In this document: positions 57,015 to 64,000 of the stretch, piece after piece
How positions within the stretch are numbered: position 1 is the stretch's first letter
Layout of the letters: the number at the start of each line of letters is the position of its first letter
Assembly (NCBI GenBank): GCA_004296455.1
Contig: AP018280.1
Location: forward strand, 3,038,001-3,102,000
Source of the DNA: Calothrix sp. NIES-4101
Lineage (GTDB): Bacteria; Cyanobacteriota; Cyanobacteriia; Cyanobacteriales; Nostocaceae
DNA: 64,000 nucleotides
Direction of reading: 5' to 3'
The notes under the pieces: generated by a model
Database searches by the model: none
What the model saw: the letters and a program-made list of their open reading frames with translations, nothing else
What the model was told of the DNA's origin: nothing
Made by a program: the position numbers and the translations under genes

Positions 57015-57983
57015 ATGGCAAAGAAAATGTCAGGCTTTACCATTCGCGAAATAGAACTAGCAGATGCTTTGGAGACTACTCATCAGGAATTAGATAAAAT
57101 TATTAATTTTTTTGACTCCGATCCAAATGATCAATGGGAATTACGTGAAAATGACCATTTTATATATCTCAATAAGAGATTAAATGAAAGACTCTTTTCT
57201 GAGCACGGAGCCTATGCGATCGCTAAATACATAGATGAACAGATACCAAAAAGTATTTGGGCACGTATTACAGAGTTTATTACTAGGCACAAAGAAAAGA
57301 TTCGCAATGCTTTTATTAGTCGTAAAATTCAAGAAAATAGTAGCTCACTAACAGTTAGAAATAATCGACATTTCTTATCAAAAAAAGATATTGTCAATAT
57401 TCTTTGTACCAGTCATGCAAGATTGAATAAAGCCTTTGAGGATATACAGAAATCTCAAGAAGCCATGAAAATTGGTGAAGATTTTGATGATATTGATGGT
57501 GTGCGGTATTATTCTCTATTTGCCTTTTACAAATTATCGCAAAATTTAGGCGAGAAATTGACTGCTAAAGACCGTCGTAGTTGGTGTGAGGCAATCGAGG
57601 TTGTAGGGAAGAAAACCTTTAAATTAATCATAGATCAAGAGACTGCACGACAGAAAAGAATTGATTCAGCCATGAATGCTGCTAAAAAACGTGATGGCAG
57701 TTGCTGTCAAATCACGGGTAAAAAACGCGATAAATTTAATAAGACAGTGAATATTGTCGTACATCATATTTATTCTCAACAACATTACCCTGATCTTGCT
57801 GCTTCTACTGATAATTTAATTACTTTAACTCAGGAGGTTCATAATGAATTTCATGCTTGGAATGGTGGTTTTCAAAAACCTGCCACGGCTGAGAATTTCA
57901 TTCAGTTTGCACAGGAACTATATCCTGATAATTATGAAATAATTTTGAGGCTGAATCAGATTAAAAAGATACTGATTTCCTAA
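57015..57983 (+). CDS. HNH-endonuclease-domain protein
   Basis: The 322-aa protein has an HNH nuclease core at its C-terminus. The motif elements are HH at 250-251 (NIVVHHIYSQQHYPD), Asn267 in TDNLITL, and HNEFH at 276-280. The CQITGKKRD at 231-239 lies in the place of the first zinc knuckle, though only one or two Cys are present. The N-terminal 200 residues are helical and may be internally repeated: TTHQELDK near 21-28 and TSHARLNK near 132-139 each begin a similar block, each followed by an aromatic-rich stretch. It forms a coupled pair with the J-domain gene. A DNA-cutting defence or mobile-element role is inference. Confidence 0.82.
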   Translation: MAKKMSGFTIREIELADALETTHQELDKIINFFDSDPNDQWELRENDHFIYLNKRLNERLFSEHGAYAIAKYIDEQIPKSIWARITEFITRHKEKIRNAFISRKIQENSSSLTVRNNRHFLSKKDIVNILCTSHARLNKAFEDIQKSQEAMKIGEDFDDIDGVRYYSLFAFYKLSQNLGEKLTAKDRRSWCEAIEVVGKKTFKLIIDQETARQKRIDSAMNAAKKRDGSCCQITGKKRDKFNKTVNIVVHHIYSQQHYPDLAASTDNLITLTQEVHNEFHAWNGGFQKPATAENFIQFAQELYPDNYEIILRLNQIKKILIS

Positions 57984-58039
57984 GTTAATTCCCCTAACTT
58001 TTGGGCGCGATCGCATTTCCTGATACCTACTAACAACAT

Positions 58040-58064
58040 CAGGACATAGCAATACTATGTCCTG
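58040..58064 (+). terminator. Hairpin after the J-domain/HNH pair
   Basis: CAGGACATAG (58040-58049) pairs exactly with 58055-58064, 5-nt loop. It lies between convergent genes ending at 57983 and 58130. No long T-run. Confidence 0.55.
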
Positions 58065-58129
58065 CATTTGATAATTATCGGGAAAATATTTTTAACTAGA
58101 ACTTAAGTACCATTCGCAAGTACTAGTAT

Positions 58130-58561
58130 TTAAGCTGCGATCGCAACTAATTGAATATCGAAAACTAGGTCTTCGCCAGCAAGGGGATGGTTGGCATCTA
58201 AGCGGACAGTAGATTCGGAAATATCTGTAATTACAACAGGTATTACTTGTCCTGTGGGTTGTTGAATTTGTAGTTGTTGCCCTACTTCTGGTTCTAATTC
58301 GGGTGGCATTTGGTCACGTTCGACTTCAATGACCATTTCGGGGCGATATTCGCCATAGGCTTGTTCAACGGGGATATGTGTCGTTTTTGACTCACCTGCA
58401 TTCATACCTACCACTGCTTCTTCAAATCCAGGAATCAATTGTCCTTGTCCGAGGGTAAATTCTAATGGAGAGCCACCATCTGAAGAGTCAAAGACTGTGC
58501 CATCGGTTAATTTTCCTGTGTAGTGAACTGTGACGGTATCACCTAATTTTGCTTGTGTCAT
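58130..58561 (-). CDS. FKBP-type peptidyl-prolyl isomerase, SlyD-like
   Basis: The 143-aa protein starts MTQAKLGDTVTVHYTGKLTD and has the SlyD-type FK domain: GTVFDSSDGGSPLEF, LGQGQLIPGFEEAVVGM and KTTHIPVEQAYG, with an IF insert around DQMPPELEPEVGQQLQ. It speeds proline isomerisation and acts as a chaperone. There is no signal peptide. The His/Cys-rich metal-binding tail of E. coli SlyD is absent; the chain stops at DIQLVAIAA. Confidence 0.93.
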   Translation of the reverse strand: MTQAKLGDTVTVHYTGKLTDGTVFDSSDGGSPLEFTLGQGQLIPGFEEAVVGMNAGESKTTHIPVEQAYGEYRPEMVIEVERDQMPPELEPEVGQQLQIQQPTGQVIPVVITDISESTVRLDANHPLAGEDLVFDIQLVAIAA

Positions 58562-58951
58562 TACTTTATCTCCTGACGTTTTTTATGAATGAAAATACTG
58601 AGGTATAGATTTTGGATGTGAACTTAGCAGTTATATTTATGTCATGTCATCCGTCTATAGTCTCAGTTGTAATGTCTGCTTTTGGATCATTCAATTTGGG
58701 TAAATCAAATAATTGTCAAAGCTGGCTGGAAAGTACAAAATACTCTCGAATATGCAGATTACCTTACTACGATACTAAGGATTGTAGACTCAAGGAAAAA
58801 TTAAGACATTTTCTGCTTATCCTAGTAATGGCGATCGCACAAAATACTCTGGTATTTGGAAGAATTGTAACTGAAGTCGAAAAATTCAAAACAACTGTAC
58901 TATAAAAATGAAGAAGTCTTTTGTGAAGGTTGCATCCAAAGGTTAGATGTT
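58562..58951. other. Divergent intergenic region, nothing recognised
   Basis: About 390 bp between the leftward isomerase and the topoisomerase gene. No RNA or hairpin of note. An open frame at 58612-58905 has no coding features. Confidence 0.35.
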
Positions 58952-61168
58952 ATGCCGAAATGCCTTCTAGTGGTGGAGTCTCCTGGTAAAGTTAAAAAAC
59001 TCAGTCAAATTTTGGGGAGTGACTGGATTGTACGCGCTAGTTGCGGTCATATTCGCGAACTGAGTAATGAGGGTGAGGATTCTCTGGGATTTACGATGGA
59101 TGGGGGGAATGTTGAGTGTCGTTATATACCCCGTGACCAGAAGGCAAAGGAGACAATTCAACAACTGAAGGCTGCGGTACGACAAGTAAATGAAGTAATT
59201 TTAGCTACAGACCCCGATAGGGAAGGGGAAACTATTGCTTGGCATTTAAAGGAGGCTTTGGGTTTACGGGAGCCGAAGCGGGTTGTTTATACGGAAATTA
59301 CTGAGTCTGCGGTGCGTGCAGCTATTTCCCATCCCCGGAATTTGGATACAAATTTGGTTGGGGCAGGTTTGTGTCGGGATTGTTTGGATAAGTTGGTGGG
59401 TTATAAGGGAAGTCCGCTTGTTTGGGCTTTGAATAATGGGGCTAAGAGTGTTGGCAGGGTGCAGAGTGCGACTTTACATTTGATTTGTCAGCGTGAGAGG
59501 GAAATTGTGGCTTTTGTCCCCCAAGATTATTGGAGTGTGTGGGTGGATTATGCTGAGGGTTTCCGCGCTTTTTATCGGGGGACGGTAAGTGATGGGGCGG
59601 AGGAAGTGCAGTCGCCTGCGGATGTGAATGATGATGCCACATATAAAAGTAATGAAGCTCCGGAATCTACTCGGGTGCTATCGGAGGCTGAAGCGACGAG
59701 GTTGGTTGAACTGGCAAAAAGTCATCCCCACCAGGTAATTAAGTACGAGGGAAAAATTAATCATCGTCAACCCCCTCCACCTTTTATTACTTCAACTCTG
59801 CAACAAGCTGCGGGTTCACGGTTAAAGTTTGCGCCGGAGAAGACAATGCAGGTGGCGCAAAAGTTGTATGAGGCTGGTCTGATTACTTACATGCGGACTG
59901 ATTCTGTGATGTTGAGTCCGGAGTTCTGTGAGTCTGTACGTAGATGGTTGGAGCAAAATGATCCGGAAAATTTACCCCAGAAAACTACTAGACATCGTAG
60001 TAGTAAAACTGCTCAGGAAGCGCACGAAGCTATTCGTCCAACGGATGTTTTTCGTCCTTCTACTCAGTTGCGACTGGAGTTATTGCCGGATGAGTTTAAT
60101 TTATATGTTTTAATTTGGAAGCGGGCTGTTGCTTCTCTATGTCGTCCTGCACAGTTGCGAAAAACGGTGATACTGACTCAATCAGGACAGGTTTTGTGGC
60201 AAGCGAGGGGGCAGGTAGTAGAGTTTTTTGGCTATGCAAAATATTGGTTGAATTTGAGTAAGGATAGTATCTTACCAATTGTGCAGCAGGGGCAAATGCT
60301 GACTTTGGCAGATGCGGGACATGAAAAGAAGAAAACCCAACCGCCACCACGTTATAGTGAACCCAAGTTAGTCCAGTTGATGGAAAAGAAAGGGATTGGT
60401 CGTCCCAGCACCTATTCTCCCACGATCGCAACTTTGAAAAAACGTGGTTATGTAAATTTAACGAAGGATAATTTACAGCCGACTGGGTTGGGTTTGGAAG
60501 TGGATGAGTTTTTGCAGCAGGCTTTACCAGATTTGCTGGAAACGGAATTTACTGCCAAGATGGAAGATGCATTAGATGCGATCGCATCAGGGAAGCAATC
60601 TTGGCAGCAGTATCTCACAAATTGGCATCGGGATTATTTTGCTCCAGCGCTGGTGAAGGCAAAAACTGTTCCTGTGACTCCATCGAAGGTGGGTAGTAGT
60701 GACAATTTCGGCAAGAGTAATTTTGACAAATCTCGAACTCGCTGTCCTCAATGTAATCATCACCTGGTAAAAATCCCCAGTGCTAAGGTGAAGAAGAAGT
60801 ATTTTTTGAAATGTGTTAGTGGTTGTGAGAATGTGGTGTTGTTTTGGAGTGAGTATAGTAAGAGTTGGGAAGCTCCTCGTTCGCAAGCTAGTAAGGAAAA
60901 AGATACAAGTCCCCAAAAGTCACATACTAATGCAACTACTGTCACAACATATCCCTGTCCGGTATGTAAACAGCCTTTGGAAGAATATAGTTATACGAAG
61001 GATGGACAGAATAAGAAGTTGTTACGCTGTTCTGAGCCGAAGTCAAGAACTGATGCTAAACATAAGGACGTTGCTTATTTTCATACTGCCAAGGGGTGGT
61101 GGAGTCCAAAGTTTGGGGAACTTGGGGTTCAATCTGGGGCAGGTTTGAAAAAAAAGTCAGGTAAATGA
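58952..61168 (+). CDS. Type IA DNA topoisomerase
   Basis: The 738-aa protein has the Toprim metal motif TDPDREGE (residues 86-93) with Glu9 in LVVESPGK, and the catalytic Tyr313 in GLITYMRTDS. The C-terminus carries topoisomerase zinc ribbons (RCPQCNHHL and YPCPVCKQPL), each with incomplete partner Cys further on. It relaxes negative supercoils or decatenates single strands. It may be a second topA-like enzyme beside a housekeeping one elsewhere; that cannot be checked here. A ParA/RHH partition pair lies downstream, so its role may be linked to a plasmid-like or integrated element. Confidence 0.93.
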   Translation: MPKCLLVVESPGKVKKLSQILGSDWIVRASCGHIRELSNEGEDSLGFTMDGGNVECRYIPRDQKAKETIQQLKAAVRQVNEVILATDPDREGETIAWHLKEALGLREPKRVVYTEITESAVRAAISHPRNLDTNLVGAGLCRDCLDKLVGYKGSPLVWALNNGAKSVGRVQSATLHLICQREREIVAFVPQDYWSVWVDYAEGFRAFYRGTVSDGAEEVQSPADVNDDATYKSNEAPESTRVLSEAEATRLVELAKSHPHQVIKYEGKINHRQPPPPFITSTLQQAAGSRLKFAPEKTMQVAQKLYEAGLITYMRTDSVMLSPEFCESVRRWLEQNDPENLPQKTTRHRSSKTAQEAHEAIRPTDVFRPSTQLRLELLPDEFNLYVLIWKRAVASLCRPAQLRKTVILTQSGQVLWQARGQVVEFFGYAKYWLNLSKDSILPIVQQGQMLTLADAGHEKKKTQPPPRYSEPKLVQLMEKKGIGRPSTYSPTIATLKKRGYVNLTKDNLQPTGLGLEVDEFLQQALPDLLETEFTAKMEDALDAIASGKQSWQQYLTNWHRDYFAPALVKAKTVPVTPSKVGSSDNFGKSNFDKSRTRCPQCNHHLVKIPSAKVKKKYFLKCVSGCENVVLFWSEYSKSWEAPRSQASKEKDTSPQKSHTNATTVTTYPCPVCKQPLEEYSYTKDGQNKKLLRCSEPKSRTDAKHKDVAYFHTAKGWWSPKFGELGVQSGAGLKKKSGK

Positions 61169-61271
61169 GTTATACCCATTCTTCAAAAGCAGCATAGCAA
61201 GTTGATTTTTCCTGCCAAAGTTGTAATAGAAAAAATCAAAGAGCAATTTCCAGAAAGAAATTTAACTGACA

Positions 61272-61370
61272 TCTTGCACCTTCTCAATAAGGGCTGAGTG
61301 GGCACTGCTCACCTTACGCAGTAATAAGCATTACAAGCTTTTTCATTCTCAATAAATTCAAGGTGCAAGA
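61272..61370. repeat. Perfect 11-bp inverted repeat flanking a short segment
   Basis: TCTTGCACCTT (61272-61282) is the exact complement of 61360-61370; the ends are 77 bp apart. TTCTCAATAA also occurs in direct orientation near each side. It may be a small repeated element or the 3' end of the topoisomerase transcript. Confidence 0.45.
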
Positions 61371-61548
61371 AGTGAGATAACCAGTTTTGAGTAAGTATCC
61401 TGCACTTCTTTTTACTTGACTTTGATTTTTTGAATAATTACTAAGTGCTTTAAATATATTTATACTGAATATGTAAGAACTAAACATATAAGTATTAATC
61501 AATAGGATTTTAACTATTCGTATACTTTATATATGCATACGTTTTTAT

Positions 61549-61660
61549 AAATGTTTAAAATTTCAAATGTTCAAACATTTAAATAATGAAGAAGTACCAA
61601 GCGATATTTATGCTAATTTGAGACACTTAAACATTTAAATGCAAAAATATCTAAACATCT
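61549..61660. promoter_or_regulatory. Repeated AAACATTT/AAATGTTT sites upstream of parA
   Basis: AAATGTTT at 61549-61556; AAATGTT at 61565-61571 facing AACATTT at 61574-61580 (an inverted pair, two bases between); AAACATTTAAAT at 61573-61584 and again at 61629-61640; TAAACATCT at 61652-61660. They cluster within 150 bp of parA. Partition operons of this kind carry centromere or operator sites in this place, so these may be binding sites of the ribbon-helix-helix protein downstream. Confidence 0.6.
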
Positions 61661-61711
61661 ATTACCAAGAAAAAAAATCTGATATGATTCCCGATAAACG
61701 CCGTAAAAACT

Positions 61712-62314
61712 ATGATTGTGACAGTAGCAGCATTTAAAGGTGGGGTAGGTAAATCAACAACAGCGCTGCATTTAGCGACATATCTGCAAACAAAGGCTGA
61801 CACCTTATTAGTGGATGGTGATTTGAATCGTAGTTCGTTGGATTGGTCGAATAGAGGTAGTTTACCCTTCAAAGTAGCTGATGAGGAGGATGCTGTCGGT
61901 TTAGCCAAACTGTACGAGCATATTGTGATTGACACACCAGCACGTCCAAAAACTGACGAATTAAAAAAATTGGCACGAGGATGTGACTTCTTAGTTATTC
62001 CTACCACACCAGATGCGATCGCATTAGCAGCCACTTTAAAAATGGTGAGCGAATTGCGGGGTGTCAGAACAAATTACCGAATTTTATTAACTCTTGTACC
62101 TCCCTATCCGAATAAATCTGGCGAAGAGGCTAGGGAGACATTGGAAGGTGCTGGATTACCTTTATTTAAGGCTGCTATTAGGCGCTTGACGGTGTTTCAA
62201 ACTGCGGCTTTGGAGGGAGTACCTGTAAATGCGGTAAAGGACGCTTATGCGGGAATTGCGTGGCGTGGTTATGTGGAGGCGGGTAAGGAGATGTTGTCTT
62301 CGGGAAGAATGTAG
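61712..62314 (+). CDS. ParA-type partition ATPase, short form
   Basis: The 200-aa protein has the deviant Walker A box KGGVGKST (residues 9-16), Asp35/Asp37 in VDGDLNRSS and the Walker B block HIVIDTPARP. It lacks the N-terminal helix-turn-helix of large ParA, so it is of the small type seen in ParF and chromosomal Soj-like systems. It forms ATP-driven filaments or gradients on DNA to move a partner. A small ribbon-helix-helix gene follows by 47 bp. Repeated AT-rich sites lie just upstream. It could serve a plasmid, a genomic island or a protein cargo. Confidence 0.9.
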   Translation: MIVTVAAFKGGVGKSTTALHLATYLQTKADTLLVDGDLNRSSLDWSNRGSLPFKVADEEDAVGLAKLYEHIVIDTPARPKTDELKKLARGCDFLVIPTTPDAIALAATLKMVSELRGVRTNYRILLTLVPPYPNKSGEEARETLEGAGLPLFKAAIRRLTVFQTAALEGVPVNAVKDAYAGIAWRGYVEAGKEMLSSGRM

Positions 62315-62361
62315 TGTTATTTAATTTTTTCAAGAATTGAATTGAGGAGAGTATAAGTATT

Positions 62362-62622
62362 ATGAGTGGTAAAAAGAGAGCAAGTCGGTTTGATGATTTA
62401 ATTGATGCGGCGCGGAGTCGTCAACAACGGGATGATTTACCGTCTGTGGAAAGTAAAGTTGATGTTAAAAGTAAAAGTACTGACCCTAATTATATCCGCA
62501 CAACTGTTTATTTACCTAAGCAATTACATAAGAGGATGAAGGCTGCTGCATTATTGCAAGATAAGCAAATGAGTGATGTTATTGCAGAATTGGTGGAGCA
62601 GTGGTTGTTGACGCAAAGTTAG
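62362..62622 (+). CDS. Ribbon-helix-helix partner of ParA
   Basis: The 86-aa protein has a basic, probably flexible N-terminus (SGKKRASRFDDLIDAARSR) and a C-terminal ribbon-helix-helix domain: IRTTVYLPKQLHKRMKAAA, then QMSDVIAELVEQWLL. The strand residues Thr-Val-Tyr would bind DNA. The layout matches ParG-like adaptors of short ParA: the tail stimulates ATPase and the fold binds the centromere. The ribosome-binding site is GAGGAG at 62344-62349. It is the last gene of the pair. Confidence 0.85.
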   Translation: MSGKKRASRFDDLIDAARSRQQRDDLPSVESKVDVKSKSTDPNYIRTTVYLPKQLHKRMKAAALLQDKQMSDVIAELVEQWLLTQS

Positions 62623-62925
62623 TTTTTATCTCAGGTTTGTCTTGAGAATAATCAAAAATGATTCGCCAGACTTGATATTAATTGTTAACAGAATAATTGA
62701 TTTATTATTGGGGAATCATCAGAAATTAAATATCCTTGTTTTTGTAGGGTGTGTTGGGCATAAGGCGTAATACACCATTATATAAAGTAATAGAATTGAG
62801 TAATTTGTTTTTTTATTTCCATGAGTTTATGTTGTTTTAATGAGACCATTTATAAAGTTACTAATTACACTTCAATAAATTGAAGCTTAGTTGAGTTTAT
62901 AAATAGCCCCTAATCTAGTCATTAA
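62623..62925. other. Intergenic with a REP-like palindrome
   Basis: About 300 bp between the RHH gene and the convergent GerMN gene. Only the palindrome at 62745-62776 was noticed. Confidence 0.4.
62745..62776. repeat. REP-like palindrome
   Basis: GTAGGGTGTGTT is followed 10-12 bases later by AATACACC; the arms GGTGTGTT and AATACACC pair with one G-T. The GGTGYGTT...AACRCACC form is a familiar intergenic palindrome in cyanobacteria. Confidence 0.55.
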
Positions 62926-63645
62926 CTAAAGTGCAATTTCTTCACCTTTCTCGGTAAAGCGGACATCTTTAATGTTCCATTGGCTATTACTTGTCAAAGT
63001 TTTACGAAGACTGCCAAATAAAGCAAATTGTTCACAACTTGAAAGGGAAGTGAGAATACGTTTGGAATTTGGAGATAATCGTAAATCAACAGTAGCAATA
63101 CCATTATTGACGTTAACACGGTATCCAGATAGGCTAAAATCGCCATTATCGCGTCCTTCCAAAACCTTACCTACTGCCCCAACTACTGGAGCCTGTGCGG
63201 AAACTGGTATCTTTTGAGGGACTAATTCCTGACACTGCGAATCACTCGTATAAACTGTAACTTCTGTTGTTTTACCTCTAGGTGTTTGGGCTGCGGAGGG
63301 AATAGCACTGTAACTCACTCCTATTTTCGATGAATTAGATGTGCTTGGCTTAGTCTTTTCCTGAGCTTCTTCTCGTGTTTTTTCTCTTAACTTAGCGACA
63401 CTTGGGGATGGCGTTGGAGATTGGGTATTGCTAATTTCTGGAGTTTCACTGCTTGGTGTTGCCGAAGAGGCGACAGGTGGTATGGTGTCAACCGGGGCAG
63501 TATTCTCTGTTGCCGTTGGTGCGGGGGTTTCGCTACTGCGATTATTGGCGGTAGGGTTAGATGCACAACTGCTGACACTAGCTGTAATCACTGCAATAAG
63601 CAAGGGAAGTATGTACTTTTTCTCTGCATTCATGGATTTTCTCAT
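62926..63645 (-). CDS. GerMN-domain lipoprotein
   Basis: The 239-aa protein has a lipoprotein signal (LPLLIAVITASVSSCASN, lipobox Cys near 27). A Ser/Thr/Pro-rich linker covers about 30-115. The GerMN domain is at about 128-238: TEVTVYTSDSQCQELVPQKI at its start, GKVLEGRDNGDFSLSGYRVN and NNGIATVDLRLSPN in the middle, and the end DVRFTEKGEEI. GerMN domains are envelope domains of unknown binding partner, also found in germination protein GerM. The true start may be the Met at residue 5. It stands alone. Confidence 0.85.
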   Translation of the reverse strand: MRKSMNAEKKYILPLLIAVITASVSSCASNPTANNRSSETPAPTATENTAPVDTIPPVASSATPSSETPEISNTQSPTPSPSVAKLREKTREEAQEKTKPSTSNSSKIGVSYSAIPSAAQTPRGKTTEVTVYTSDSQCQELVPQKIPVSAQAPVVGAVGKVLEGRDNGDFSLSGYRVNVNNGIATVDLRLSPNSKRILTSLSSCEQFALFGSLRKTLTSNSQWNIKDVRFTEKGEEIAL

Positions 63646-63860
63646 GCTCCTGCTGCCGTGGGAGTTAAACTTTAATTTCAGTGTGAGGAGCGATATTTCC
63701 GTATAATTTTGTGGTTTTGAAAAAAAGGTAAGAAAGACACAGTAGTCAATCGTAAACTATTTTGTGCTTGGTGCGATCGCAATTCTCTATTCCAATCGCC
63801 AATGATGTTTTATTATTTGCTAACAGTTTGTGTCTATTTGGATGTATTAACTAATAGCCT

Positions 63861-64000
63861 ATGTTTAGCACAGAAACTAGTACATATGACCCTCGGAAGG
63901 CGGAGTGGGAAGGGATATCGATAGAGAAATGGGAAGCTGCTAAATGGAAGCAGTGGAAGGCGAAATATCCGGCGACGGATGATTTGGTGAAGATAGAGCG
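63861..64000 (+). CDS. Partial ORF cut by the window end
   Basis: An ATG at 63861 opens a frame without stop to the end of the window (46 codons). The encoded stretch is polar and Trp/Lys/Glu-rich (EWEGISIEKWEAAKWKQWKA). No family can be told from this fragment. No strong ribosome-binding site precedes the ATG. Confidence 0.45.
   Translation, partial: MFSTETSTYDPRKAEWEGISIEKWEAAKWKQWKAKYPATDDLVKIE

Noticed and set aside
58612-58905. 97-codon ORF upstream of the topoisomerase
   Set aside because: Low-complexity composition, no motif and no ribosome-binding site; taken as chance.
1-64000. CRISPR array
   Set aside because: No regularly spaced direct repeats of 24-40 bp were seen; repeats here are short tandem, palindromic or HIP1 octamers.

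Overview
The window is chromosomal DNA from a cyanobacterium, most likely a filamentous, Nostoc- or Calothrix-like one. Evidence includes AT-rich DNA with many HIP1-type octamers (GCGATCGC). Genes for the clock kinase SasA, an NblB-like phycobilisome-degradation HEAT protein, the NDH-1-related protein CRR7, an IctB-family protein, a PSII high-light radical SAM protein, a carotenoid oxygenase and a cyanoexosortase, plus many DUF families of cyanobacteria (DUF1400, DUF1830, DUF3493, DUF4079), point the same way.

Layout. 1-13.4 kb: mostly single genes (HEAT protein, CBS pair, class II aldolase, PEP-CTERM GDSL hydrolase, SLH lipoprotein, glycosyltransferase, SasA, Clp-fold protease, peptidoglycan-binding protein), with a small MITE-like element at 412-579. 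13.8-21.7 kb: a membrane protein followed by the translation/transcription block rimP-nusA-ylxR-infB, with long, structured non-coding leaders. 22-28.8 kb: small conserved proteins, a beta-helix/SLH surface protein, tRNA-Thr(CGT), DUF3493, a REC-GGDEF protein, CRR7 and a MEKHLA protein. 29.2-33.4 kb: an apparent iron cluster of Tat-exported two-domain multicopper oxidase, helix-hairpin-helix lipoprotein, ferritin-like protein and FTR1 permease. 33.4-43.1 kb: MOSC, DUF4079, DUF1830, radical SAM, a short RecQ, then a leftward group with exosortase and DegT-type aminotransferase.

44-56 kb: a sensor-kinase-like protein that lacks its phosphoacceptor His, IctB, a WGxxGxxG small protein, SmpB, a polysaccharide block (glycosyltransferase, flippase, GT-like protein), carotenoid oxygenase and a BT1-type transporter. 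56.4-58 kb: a tightly coupled J-domain/HNH-nuclease gene pair, the best candidate here for an undescribed system. 58.1-64 kb: FKBP isomerase, a type IA topoisomerase, a ParA/ribbon-helix-helix partition pair preceded by repeated AAACATTT sites, a GerMN lipoprotein and a gene cut by the window end.

All family assignments come from reading motifs and lengths by eye; no database search was run.
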